12,753 bases of DNA. Origin: Hymenoscyphus infarciens (taxonomy: Eukaryota; Ascomycota; Leotiomycetes; Helotiales; Helotiaceae). The DNA is taken from assembly GCA_001414345.1 (NCBI GenBank), contig LLCB01000688.1, positions 1 to 12,753 on the forward strand, in the 5' to 3' direction. The notes beneath the pieces are model-generated. The model saw only the letters and a program-made list of their open reading frames with translations, was not told the DNA's origin and made no database searches. Below are positions 1 to 8,747 of the stretch, one piece after another (positions within the stretch are counted from its first letter, which is position 1; every line of letters begins with the position of its first letter). Position numbers and translations under genes: made by a program.

Positions 1-52
1 AGGCAGGGGGGGTAGGCAGGGGGGGAATGAAAACGGGGAATGAAAACGGGGA
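1..52. repeat. short G-rich tandem repeats
   Basis: Two copies of aggcagggggg are separated by one or two bases and followed by two copies of a 13-base unit (aatgaaaacgggg). This is simple-sequence DNA with no visible function. Confidence 0.7.
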
Positions 53-146
53 AAACAAAACAACGGCACTTGCTTGTAGTACTCGACTACAGTAGAGTAC
101 AGTAGCCAGCTGGACCACTCACTGGACCATTCACTGCAGGAGATGC

Positions 147-177
147 ACCACAGGCACCACAGGCACCACAGGCAACC
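147..177. repeat. caccacagg triplicate
   Basis: A 9-base unit, caccacagg or its register variants, is repeated three times in tandem. It makes a short Gly/Ala/Cys or Pro/His-like stretch in overlapping frames, which contributes to the spurious open frames here. Confidence 0.7.
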
Positions 178-940
178 ATAACCATAGGAGGAGAAGGGAG
201 AAGGGAGGGGCGATGGGGGAACCTCTCCGACCCTTCACCCATCCCAAGCGCCCATCGACGCAACTCCAAGCACCCAAACATGCAAAAGTTGAGCGGAAAA
301 GACCTGATTCCCATCCCATAGCGATTTGCAACTTGAAAAAAACATGTTACCTGTGATTGGATACAGAGCTCCCCCAAAGATACAGTACCCACAGCATCCA
401 TACCTCCATTCAAAGGGCCCCACAATGACGCAGATCGGGTGGACCCTTGGCCTGGCCGGGGGAAATGTCCGTCCGACAGTGAAGTGATTTTCTCTATGCC
501 ACTTTTACTTACACATCCTCCTGCGACAATTGGATCTTCTGGTGCATTGCATTTCCACTTCTCACCCAACCTGGAAGGGAAGGAACATCTGAGAATCTTC
601 AAGAAGAAGAAGTTATCTCCCCCTCCCCCCGCTCTAAAAGCTCTCAGCATTCGGGGGTTCGGAATCCAGGAATCTTGCTTACTATACAATTCGATAGCTA
701 CATACTCCGTACATCAAAACAGCATCTTCGCCTCCCGAGTCCCGGAGAGTCCCTCCGCCCCTCCCCCCAAAAAAGCAAAAAAGCAAAAAACACCAAAAAA
801 AAGCAAGAAAAGCCAAAACACCTAAAACACCACGACCCCCAAGGCAAAAAGAAAAACAAAAATCAAGGAATCCAACATTTCCCCTGCCCTCGCCTACGTT
901 CCACGATAGCCCAGCCTCGAAATTCCCAAAAACCGCCAAG

Positions 941-1070
941 GTAAGTACAGTAACGAACGCTGCCGGGCCGTCCCAAAACCACCACCACCCCAAAACTTGA
1001 GTACCTTACCCTACCCTACCCTACCCAACCCTATACCCTGGTTTCCAGCCCTGCCTGCCCTACCCTGCAG
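941..1070 (+). other. possible spliceosomal intron, weak
   Basis: A consensus fungal donor (gtaagt) at 941 and an acceptor ending in tgcag at 1070 would bound a 130-base intron, within the usual size range for filamentous fungi. A second possible acceptor (tttccag) ends at 1048. No clear CTNAY branch site is visible, and neither flank has convincing coding sequence, so at best this could be a 5' UTR intron. Confidence 0.22.
1004..1036. repeat. CCCTA pentamer array
   Basis: Three to four tandem accct/ccctac units are followed by degenerate ccaaccctataccc. It resembles telomere-type sequence but has a 5-base rather than a 6-base period, and it lies within an internal pyrimidine-rich stretch. 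Confidence 0.6.
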
Positions 1071-1218
1071 GTGTGACGACAAAAGTATGTTGTGGCGTAA
1101 ATTCGAGCCGAGTCTAGACCTTTTTGTTTGCAAGGGCAAGGGCAAGGGGGGGGGGCTTTGCCAGGGGGAAGTTTGTGCTATCACGTGGGAGGCGTGCAAA
1201 ACGGCGGGCGGGATTAAA

Positions 1219-1245
1219 CCCCCCCCCCCCCCCCCCCCCCCCCCC
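1219..1245. repeat. 27-base poly-C homopolymer
   Basis: An uninterrupted run of 27 C lies about 65 bases after a run of 10 G (1146-1155). The exact length may be a sequencing or assembly artefact. It translates as a polyproline run, which explains the open frame across it. Confidence 0.85.
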
Positions 1246-1352
1246 ACAGACATCCGCAGTGGGATGCGTCTAGGTAGGAATAGGAATCTTGTTCTTTGTT
1301 TTACCTCTAGGGGATTTTTTATCTTGATTCTATGAAAGAGAGCTCTTAGAGT

Positions 1353-1420
1353 CTCTCTTTTTCTTCTCTCTTTTTCTTCTCTCTTTTTCTTCTCTCTTTT
1401 TCTTCTCTCTTTTTTTTTTT
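1353..1420. repeat. 13-bp pyrimidine minisatellite at compartment border
   Basis: Four perfect tandem copies of ctctctttttctt (1353-1404) are followed by a partial copy running into a T tract (to 1420). The array sits exactly where composition changes from GC-balanced to AT-rich. A purine-rich inverse counterpart (aagaaaaag, agagagaga) lies at about 1531-1553. Confidence 0.85.
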
Positions 1421-2056
1421 GTTTTTTTTTGTTTTTCTATAGAAATAAAAAAAATAAGAGAGACTTTAATAGTCTATAAATGATTTTAATATTAAAGAGT
1501 TCTTTATACTTTAAGTGAATTTACTATTATAAAGAAAAAGAAGAGAGAGACTTCTAATAAATATTATAAATATTATAAGTCTTATAAGTCTTTTAAGTCT
1601 TTTAAGTCTTAGAACTAATTTTTAACTAAGTAAAAAGTAAAGACTAAAGATAAAGTAAGAAAAGTAAAGCTTTATAAGTTGTTTTTTATATATATTATAT
1701 AGAAAAAAGTATAGTAAGCTTTATAAGTTATTTAGTATTTAACTTACTAAGACCTTACTAAGAATAAAGCTTCAAAGATAAAGAAGTAAATTTTAATATT
1801 ATTTATTTAACTTTTTTAATCTTTTTTTAAGATCTATTCTATTCTTTTCTATTCTATTCTTTTTATTTTTTTAATTTTATTATTTATGTTTTTTATAGAA
1901 GCTATACTAACTTCTTATCTACTAATACGATTTATTACTATTTTTTCATTTTTTTTTCATTTAATATTTTCTAGACTAAGAATAAAAGTCTTTTAATAAA
2001 AGAAGTTTATATAATTATTAAAATAGCTATTTAATATATAAGATCTAAGATATAAG
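1421..2056. other. AT-rich RIP-like DNA, no gene
   Basis: This segment is nearly devoid of CA and TG and has no recognisable coding motif. It contains a 9-bp tandem repeat (1575-1610), a direct repeat of gctttataagtt (about 1668 and 1720) and T-rich tracts with attctattcttt units (about 1838-1865). It may be the decayed internal part of an element ending at the LTR that starts at 2057, but I could not find a clear polypurine tract to show that. Confidence 0.5.
1575..1610. repeat. 9-bp tandem repeat (ataagtctt / ttaagtctt)
   Basis: Four adjacent 9-base units, two ataagtctt then two ttaagtctt. It is simple sequence within RIP-mutated DNA. Confidence 0.75.
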
Positions 2057-2365
2057 TATAATAGCTAGTTATTTTAAAAAGCTAAGATTATATATTATAT
2101 ATTATATATATATAAGGTTTTAGTAGTTCTTATTTTATATTATCTAAATTAGAAAGGTTTTAAGCTTTAGACTTTAGCTTTTAGTTCTTTTGATATAATC
2201 TAACTCTCTTTTTATATAGTCTAAATCTCTTATATATAACTACTTACTCTTCTATAGTTAGAAAGAGATCTAATTTAGTCTTTTCTTTTATATTAGTCTC
2301 TAGTATTTACTCTCTTGAATACACTTCTATATATCTCTTTAAAGTATATATTTTATATTATTATA
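2057..2365 (+). mobile_element. decayed LTR, plus orientation (third copy)
   Basis: This 309-base stretch aligns along its length with the 311-base LTRs at 8437 and 10817, starting tataatag and ending attattata. Shared blocks include the ttttagtagtt, atatataa, tattagtctctagtattta and acacttctatat regions. It is clearly more diverged than the other two copies. The five bases on each side (ataag and agaac) do not form a target duplication, and no primer site or polypurine tract is evident, so it is a remnant rather than a clean solo LTR. Confidence 0.7.
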
Positions 2366-2396
2366 AGAACTAAGATTTATTTATTTAAGTTCTCTA

Positions 2397-2774
2397 TATA
2401 ACGGCACGAAATACACACAACTATAGTAGAGGTATATAGAAGTATATATAGAAGAATAACGTATATAGATACTAGGTACTAATATAGAAGAAAATAATAA
2501 CTATTCTTCTTCTATACTAAGTATAAATATCTATATATAAGAGGTTAGAGACTACTAAGTCCTAATAAGAATAATAACCGAGTCCTTCTTAATATAGCTA
2601 CTAAAATAATAAGGGCTTTAAAGCTAAATATATAAGACCTTAAAACGAAATATATAATATCTAATTCTTACTCTCTTTAGTACCTTCTATCTAATGAGTT
2701 ATAGAAGTATTAGTAGTTATAGAGGTATTAGCAGTTCTATAAGTGTTTATAATTTAGAATAGCGTACTATTATA
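2397..2774 (-). repeat. 3' LTR of the large Gypsy element
   Basis: The left border is set by the terminal tataa, equivalent to an LTR ending TTATA (ancestrally TTACA) on the minus strand. The right border is set by actattata directly followed by a pyrimidine tract that is the complement of a polypurine tract. Positions 2397-2578 match 12572-12753 base for base in length (182 each). The same left part is also recognisably related to the reverse complement of the nested element's LTRs, so the two families share an LTR ancestor. Length is 378 bases. Confidence 0.85.
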
Positions 2775-2790
2775 TCCTCTTTTCTTTAAA
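2775..2790 (-). promoter_or_regulatory. polypurine tract (plus-strand primer)
   Basis: On the minus strand this reads tttaaagaaaagagga, directly abutting the LTR start tataatag. In LTR elements this RNase H-resistant tract primes plus-strand DNA synthesis. The nested element has the equivalent aaggaaagggga at the same place against its 3' LTR, and the flanking bases (gtctt with an A/T run) also match, which supports both LTR borders. Confidence 0.8.
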
Positions 2791-3560
2791 AAGACTTATC
2801 CTAAGTCTTTAGTTATTAATTAGTATAGTATTAGGTTAATTAGAGTATTGTTTATATATTTATTATAAAGAATATAACTTATCTACTATTATAGTGTCTA
2901 GTAGTTAAAGTAGAGTTAGTAGCTAGTAGTATTATTATTTTAAGAGATAATCGTTCTTTGTTTACTATTATATATTATATAATAATAGATATAAACGAAA
3001 GAGAGGCTAATTATTAGCTAATAAGTAGGAAGTGGTACGCTATTATAGAGTTGTTATATTCTTACTATTATTATATATTATAATAGTAATTATTAAGCGA
3101 TAAATAATAATTATAAGTGATAGCTATTATTATAAGTAGTATATTAGTAGGCGATTTTTCCCTAATTCTAACTTCTCTTCTTCTTTTCTTTTTATCTAAA
3201 ATAATATATATATAGTAAGAATATCTTCTAATTAGATATATCCTTATATACTAACTTTTATCCTAGAATATATATATATATTATATATATATATAAAAGT
3301 AAGTCTTTCTCTCCTTTATTAAGCCTAATTTAAAGCTAATCTAATATAGTAAAATACCTCTTCTATATCCTCTTAGTACGCTTCTAGCTATTTACTAAGT
3401 CTACTATATTTAGTACTTTTAAGTAAAATCTTAGAATAGAGATTATATCTATACTTTTAAGAAGCTAAAGTTAAAGAAGTATAGTTACTATATTAAGTAG
3501 AATACTATATATATCTTAGTAAGTTTAATCCTAAATATATACTAAATTTATTCTAACTTA
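2791..3560. other. AT-rich 3' region of the Gypsy element, no gene seen
   Basis: It lies between the polypurine tract and the antisense frame. It contains AT-rich palindromic segments (2940-3140, with recurring attatta, taataat and gcgata motifs) and an alternating AT stretch near 3268-3295. No frame gives a recognisable protein. Confidence 0.5.
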
Positions 3561-3562
3561 GG

Positions 3563-4100
3563 TAGTTGCCTTAGTTTATAAGAAAGGAGTTTAGTAAACT
3601 TAAGCTTAAGAAGAGGAAGAGAGAGATTAAGAAGGCTATTAAGGTCTTAGATAAGGTGTTAGTTATTACTAGTATAGAGGTACTAAAGAATAGTTTAGAG
3701 GTATAGTTTACTCTTCTAGAGAAGACTTAAGTGCTTTATACTAAGGTTATTATAAGTACCTCTTACTTATTAGAGGGGTTTTAGTTACTAATATTTAATA
3801 GTTCTTATGCTATGCTATAGAGAGTAAGACCTTTATTTAAACCTAGGTTCGAGTCTTTTTTAAGGCTTATCTAAAGAGTTTATAAGCGTTCTTCTTAAAG
3901 CTAGTTATAGAAGGTTGTTAAGGTAAGAAGCGTACTTATAAGAAGGAGGTAGAGGAAGAGCTAATTTAGGCTTCTTATACTTAAGAGAGTAAGAAGGAGG
4001 ATAATAAGTTAAAGGAAGGAGAGGCTATAGCTTAGAGAGGGTTAGTAAGCTCTATTTCAGTAGTGACTTAGTCTTAGTTCTTTACTTTATTAACTTTAAA
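3563..4100 (+). pseudogene. unrecognised antisense reading frame in retrotransposon 3' region
   Basis: I do not recognise this protein. On the plus strand, opposite to gag-pol, a frame from about 3563 to 3900 reads as a Lys/Glu/Leu-rich, probably helical or coiled-coil protein (for example LKLKKRKREIKKAIKVL near 3599). Its internal stops are TAG or TAA codons explainable as Gln codons (CAG/CAA) hit by C-to-T change. A charged stretch in another frame (KRTYKKEVEEELI, near 3929) follows, ending around 4080 with a Ser/Thr-rich segment, so a frameshift or intron may lie near 3900. The other frames and the minus strand break more irregularly. It sits between the end of pol and the 3' LTR, where some plant Ty3 elements (Grande-type) carry antisense ORFs. 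Start and end are uncertain. Confidence 0.45.
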
Positions 4101-4249
4101 TATTCTTACTAGTTAGTATTTTATCTTAGGTTTTTATTATAAGTTTTTTATTAAGAGTAACTAGAATTAGAAGGTATTAATAGAGTTTATAAATTAACTC
4201 TTTTATCTAATTCTTATCTAATTCCTATATATTAAGCTATTTAGAGAGG

Positions 4250-4760
4250 TGTTAGAGTAGTTCTAGCTCTTCTAGATATTTAGTATAAAAGTCTCTTAGA
4301 TAATATAGTAAACCCTAGAAATTATTTATAAGATACTAAGTAGAATCTAAATTATATCTAATCTATTTTACTTAATACTATAGTTATCTTCTAAAAAGTC
4401 TACTACTAAGTATTTCTTATACCTCTTATTCTTATATACTTTTAATAATATCTAGTAAGAGCTTTAGAGCCTCTTATTCTAGTAAAGAGATGTTTAGATC
4501 TTTTAAAAGTATATTAGAAGTAAAAACATTATAAATTAATAAGCTTTTAGAAAGTTTTAGCCTATAGAAGTGTTTTATATATTTTAGTATTTTAAAAGGT
4601 CCTATCTACTATTTAGTAAGCTTTTAGCTAGAACGATTTATCTTAAGATTCTTAGTAAATAAGTAGACTTTATTTCTAACGTCCTAGTTAATAGCTCTTT
4701 AGTATTAGTTTATACTATTCTCTATCTTCTTCTAAGCCTTACTTATATTATCTTTAACTA
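4250..4760 (-). pseudogene. C-terminal tail of pol after integrase
   Basis: The frame reads KVYLFTKNLKINR (about 4650-4690) and then IGPFKILKYIKHFYRLKL and IYNVFTSNILL, matching the well-known GDKVxLxxKNLKTxRPSKKLDxKxIGPFxIxxxI block that follows the integrase core in many fungal Gypsy elements. Beyond it (4250-4450) comes a segment with LDSTQYLINNFLGF-like content, where chromoviruses carry a chromodomain. The aromatic cage is not readable here, so a chromodomain is possible but unproven. Confidence 0.75.
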
Positions 4761-4829
4761 TCTTCTAAGTAGAGTATATATATTAAGCTACTTTTACTAC
4801 CTTATTATAGTTAAGTTATTCTTAAGAAA

Positions 4830-5570
4830 TAAAAGTCTTTAGTATATTCTAGTTCTATAAGGTCTTTAGATTAAGTTTAAACTTAAGCTAATAAGGGGTT
4901 ATACTAATAGATAAGTATAGAAGTGTTATTTATACTCTATCTATTAGAGGGATTAATTCGCTCTAGTTATCTTAATAGTAGGTTATAAAGAGCCTTAGTC
5001 TCTAATTAATATATCGGTTTATTATCTTTATCTATCTATCTATCTATTTATAGTAGGCGATACTAAGCTTAAGCTTAATATTAATTATTTAATAAAATTT
5101 AGTCTAAAATAATAATATAAATTAAGGTTTTTAATTAGACGTAATTAATTTAAGGTAGTAGCTAAAATAGTAAATCTATTAAATAAAGAGTTTAGCTAGT
5201 CTTTTAACGTTTATAGTTAAGTAATAAAGTATTAATACTAAATTCTTTCTAAGTTAGTTAATAAATACTAATATAGTATTAAATCTATGTTTATCTTTTA
5301 GAAATAATTTAAAGTCTATATATAAATATTATATAGAATAGTTAGATATAGGTAGAAGGTAAAGAAAGCCTTATTACTTAGTTTATTAAGAATAGGAATA
5401 TTTATAAGCTTAATAATTCCCTATATATCTTCTATAGTCTAAAAATATTCTAGTCTAGTAGTAGTATTATACTAATAACTAGTATATCTTTTTTATACTT
5501 AGGTAAGTACTAGATACTTAGTTATAGACTTCTTAGATTAGTTTTATATAGAGTTTAGTATTTCTTTAAA
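4830..5570 (-). pseudogene. integrase domain of pol
   Basis: The N-terminal zinc-binding part (about 5380-5560) is badly degraded but precedes a clear core. At 5281-5325 the frame reads IDFKLFLKDKHRFNTILVF and then INQL, closely matching the IDFK-FPKDKHG-ILVFIDRLSK pattern of fungal Gypsy integrases. LAKLFI and a Ser/Arg/Gln-type motif follow. At about 5030-5053 the HPQTDGQT-like motif appears as L-stop-I-D-R-stop-I, with stops at Gln codons. It would insert the cDNA into the genome, making the 5-bp duplications seen for this lineage. Confidence 0.88.
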
Positions 5571-5959
5571 TATAAAGTTAGTTCTTAAAAAGTAGTAAAT
5601 TATCTAATAAGAGATAGTATCTATTTAGAAGTTTATAACGTTCTTTTTAAAAAGAGTATAGGTTATCTTCTTTTAACTTTTAAATTATATTTAAACTTAT
5701 TCTTAGAATAACATCTAACTAAATTATATTAAGAGATATAAACTATTCTTATAAAAAGGTCTAAGTAAGTTTAGTATTAATTTAAGAGTCTAAATAATTA
5801 AGTGTTAAAAGAGTATATAAGCGGCTATCTACTTTAGCTTAATCATAGGTTTTTAGGTCTTATTTATATTAGGTTAATATATCTACTTTTTAATTACTCT
5901 TCTTAGACGTAAATTAGATCTAAAAGTTAAAGTCTAATAAAAACTCTATTTATTAGACT

Positions 5960-6262
5960 TACTTAGTTATAAGTAGCTTAGTTATTATAAAGTATTCTAA
6001 TAATCTATAATCTAAATATATATTAATATACTTCTAATATAATATAAGTTTAGAGCGCTATTTCTTAAAAGCTTTTATAATAGTAGATAGTTCTTTATTA
6101 TAGATCTTCTAGTTTAATTCGTAGCTAACTAGAATATATAAGTAGAACTTAATAGAGTATTAAAGGCTATTATATTATTATAAGAATATACTTACTATTA
6201 CTTCTTCTAAGGAGTCTATTTCTACCTTTATATTATAATCGAGGTTAAAGTAGTATAATGTT
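5960..6262 (-). pseudogene. RNase H domain of pol
   Basis: Near 6211-6225 the frame reads VEIDSLEE where the family has a VxTDAS-like start containing the first catalytic Asp, preceded by the usual FNxDY-like stretch. Downstream (about 6050-6130) an LSSTYIF / KNY pattern resembles the NYxIxDKELLAI segment. The frame is broken in places. In an intact element it removes the RNA template, leaving the polypurine tract as primer. Confidence 0.7.
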
Positions 6263-6629
6263 TAAATTATAAGTAGCCTAGTTCTTAGTACTTTAAAGGC
6301 TTCTTTATATTTAGGTGTTTATAGAAACGGCTCTATAGAGCGTATTATTATAGTTAAGAGTTTAGTAATTTTAGTATAACCTTTAATAAATTATCTATAG
6401 AATTCTATAAACCTTAGATAAGACTTTACACCTATTATAGTATTAGGTTAGACCTAGTTTTATAAAAGCTCTACTTTTTTAGAGTTAACTTTAAGTCTTT
6501 TTATAGTTAAGATAAATCCTAAGTATTTAACTCTAATAATATTAAATTTACTTTTCTTAATATCTATCTAAAGTCTTACTTCTTAGAGCCGATTTAGAAC
6601 CTTTCTAACCTATTCCTTATATTCTTTAA

Positions 6630-7125
6630 TAGTATTTAAATAAATTAAAATATTATCTAAGTAAGTAATATAGAAGTTATTTAGATAGTTAATTAAGACG
6701 TTATTTATATAATGTTAATAGGTAGTAGAGCTATTATAGAGTCTAAAAGAGAGGACCTTATATTTATATATACTATACCTAGTTCTAAAGGTAGTTATCT
6801 CTTTTAAGTTAGAGTCTATTTAGATATAATAGAAAGCTTATTTAATATCTAATTTAGTAAAGATTTTAGCTATTCTTATTCTAGAAAGGAGCTTATTAAT
6901 ATAAGAGATTAAGTAGGGATTATTTCTTATTAGAGTATTAAGCTTCTTATAATTAATATAGAACTATAACTTATTACTATTAGCCTTTTTAATAAAGAGT
7001 ATTAGAGAAGTAAAAGGGCTATTACTATTAATAATAAACTCTTTATTTAGGTTCTTTATAAGATACTCCTTTATAGCTTTAAGCTCTATAGTTAACTATT
7101 AATATAGAGGTAAAAAGGAATTAGG
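6630..7125 (-). pseudogene. reverse transcriptase domain of pol
   Basis: One frame gives the full Gypsy RT motif series. An LPLY-like start and IKEYLIKNLNKEFI come first, then NSPFTSLILFIKK (family SPxxSPxLFVKK), a degraded FxxDYRxLN motif, KIFTKLDIK (family FTKLDLR) and TTFRTRYSIYKYKVL (family FRTRYGxFEYxVMPFG). The catalytic box at 6652-6675 is YLDNILIY, where the second Asp of YLDD has become Asn by a TpG-to-TpA change. The loss of that metal-binding residue alone would abolish polymerisation. Confidence 0.92.
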
Positions 7126-7789
7126 AAGTAGCTTATTTAAAGTAATCTTATAGTTATATTTATAGTAAGAAGAGAGCTTATTAGAAGCTACTTTTAAGAA
7201 CACGTCTTTATAAAATAAGTAATATTTTAAGAGTTAAGCCTATATTAGAGTCCTTATCTTATTATTATCTTAGAGAGAGGTAGATCTTTTATTAATAATC
7301 TAATCTAGCTTATATATACTTATTATATAAAATTCTAAGTTAGGTTATTTTATATTAAAGTATATAGTGTTTATACTAATTTTATAGATAAAAGAGTATA
7401 AAGTCTAACCTTTTAAGACTATACTAGTAGATTATAGAGGCTTTAGACTAGAGTTAGATATTAAATTTTTAAGAGGTATTATTATAGATAGAAGTAATAA
7501 CTTAGCTATATTTATAAGTCTACTCTTTTTACGTCTTTCTTATTAATAGATTATGTATTCTCTTTAATTTATATCTAACTAGTAGTTTAAAAGGGGTTTC
7601 TAGTTCTAGCTAGAAAGTAAGAGTAAAATTTCCTTACTATAGTAGAGAGTTAGAGGGTTATTAGCTAGCTAAGTAATCTAGTTCTTTAAGAGGTTAAGTA
7701 GAACTTTAAAATAGTTTAACTACTTATTACTAATAATTAGGTCTTATTATCTAAGGTCTAGAATAATAAAGAGGTAGTTATAGATATAA

Positions 7790-7995
7790 CGCTTATCTAC
7801 GTTTAGATATAGCTATATAAACTAAGTTATCTAGCTTTTAGTACTATTATTATATCTATAAATAGATATAGAATAAGGTAGTCTCTAGATCTATAAACCT
7901 ATTACTTTTAATAGTCGAAAGACTAGAGGTCGATTTAAAAATAGGTACCTATTTACTCTTATATCTACTAAAGCTTATATTTTAATATTATATCC
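7790..7995 (-). pseudogene. retroviral-type aspartic protease domain of pol
   Basis: The active-site motif lies at 7954-7974 and reads ALVDIRV, where the family has ALVDTGA. T to I, G to R and A to V are all single transitions, so the catalytic loop was lost through RIP. It is followed by a leucine-rich stretch containing RLPYSISIY, like the flap region in fungal Gypsy elements. In an intact element this enzyme cuts the Gag-Pol precursor inside the particle. Confidence 0.75.
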
Positions 7996-8004
7996 CTATA
8001 TACT

Positions 8005-8431
8005 AAGTATAGTATTTATAAGGAACTGTTTTCCTCTTATAAGTTTAGAAAGGTTAAGTCTAGCTAGATTATATTTATATAAGCTTAGAAAGGTATCTTT
8101 ATCTAGATCTCTTCGTTTTCCTTTTAACCTAGGTTATAGTTAGAGTACTTTTTAAGTAGTTATTCTTACTTAGGTTAATTATCTATTTTATTAATACTAG
8201 GTAGATTAAGATAGTTAGGCTTAATATATCTAGGTTTCTTATAATTATAATACTTTATACTAGTAAGAAATCGGTCTATAGACGAAGGTACTAAAGTCTT
8301 TAATCTTTTATTAGTAGAAGAGGGCCTAGGAGTTTAAGAAGTCTTTTAAGAAATAGTATAAAGTCTATATAAGAGAGGTAAAGGTTTTATCGAGGTACTA
8401 GATAAGGTTTAGTTAATATTAGGCTTTTAGT
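8005..8431 (-). pseudogene. gag, 3' part with CCHC zinc knuckle
   Basis: This is the nucleocapsid end of gag, separated from the capsid part by the nested insertion. At 8211-8252 the frame has exact C-x2-C-x4-H-x4-C spacing, but all four ligands read as Tyr (YYNYKKPRYIKPNY). Cys (TGY) and His (CAY) both become Tyr (TAY) through a single transition, so the knuckle was lost entirely by RIP. In intact elements it binds genomic RNA for packaging. It is followed leftward by the link to protease. Confidence 0.82.
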
Positions 8432-8436
8432 ATAAT
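8432..8436. repeat. target site duplication, left copy (ataat)
   Basis: Five bases immediately before the LTR start tgtaatag. They match 11128-11132 exactly. Five bases is the usual duplication for Ty3/Gypsy integration. Chance agreement is not negligible in AT-rich DNA, but both positions are fixed independently by the LTR ends. Confidence 0.75.
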
Positions 8437-8747
8437 TGTAATAGTATGCCGTCATTCTAGATAGCTAGGAGTACCTGCTATATATAGGGTTTCAGTAGTT
8501 GTTGTCTTATATTGTCTATTTTAGGAAGGTTACGTAGGTTTAAGCTTTTATATTAGCTAAGGTTATTTAGTTTCAGACCTTTTTATATTATCTAAACCTC
8601 TTATATATAGTAGCCTACTCCTAGAGTAGAAGAGGGATAGTTTTTCCTTTTCTTTTATATTAGAGCCTAGTATCTACTTACGTTATTCAGTCTTAAATAT
8701 ACTCTTATATACCTCTTCTCCTATAGTATATATTTTATACTATTATA
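8437..8747 (+). repeat. 5' LTR of nested element
   Basis: It starts TGTAATAG and ends ATTATA, the expected TG...CA ends with the last CA changed to TA. Its first third keeps ancestral C/G bases (tgccgtcat, cctgct, ttcag, gttgttgtc), whereas its last third is mutated (tatattttatactattata). No indels separate it from the 3' LTR. Confidence 0.9.

Larger units (their letters stand above)
1..1325. other. GC-balanced flank, no confident gene
   Basis: This stretch has ordinary base composition with normal CA and TG frequency, unlike everything to its right. Several open frames exist (for example 439-825 plus and 87-689 minus), but their translations are low complexity (Pro, Lys, Gly runs) and match no family I know. 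It holds pyrimidine-rich tracts (600-635, 745-775), short tandem repeats and a possible splice-site pair at 941 and 1070. CT-rich tracts of this kind are common in promoters and 5' UTRs of filamentous fungi, so this could be upstream sequence of a gene, but no coding exon can be supported. Confidence 0.6.
4250..8000 (-). pseudogene. pol polyprotein (protease-RT-RNase H-integrase), RIP-degraded
   Basis: Reading from 8000 down to about 4250, this region shows in order the aspartic protease, RT, RNase H, zinc-binding/integrase core and C-terminal domains of a Ty3/Gypsy Pol, about 1250 codons, normal for the group. Pol copies RNA into DNA and integrates it in the nucleus. Long stretches remain in one frame (about 165 codons across RT), while Gln and Arg codons have become stops and active-site residues have changed by transitions. 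There is no intact start. Whether gag and pol were one frame cannot be told from this copy. Confidence 0.9.

Noticed and set aside
87..1335. Open frames of 60-200 codons in the left flank on both strands
   Set aside because: Their products are low complexity (Pro, Lys, Gly, Val-Pro runs) caused by simple repeats. They overlap each other on both strands and show no domain, so I do not call them genes.
1353..1610. CRISPR-like or other spaced repeat arrays
   Set aside because: The repeats at 1353 and 1575 are contiguous short units without unique spacers.
3268..3297. Alternating AT stretch as a replication origin
   Set aside because: Such tracts are expected by chance in RIP-saturated DNA and no other origin feature is visible.
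5026..5053. TATC microsatellite
   Set aside because: On the minus strand it falls on the HPQTDGQT-like motif of integrase, in which C-to-T changes produced the repeated tatc pattern. It is degraded coding sequence, not an independent microsatellite.
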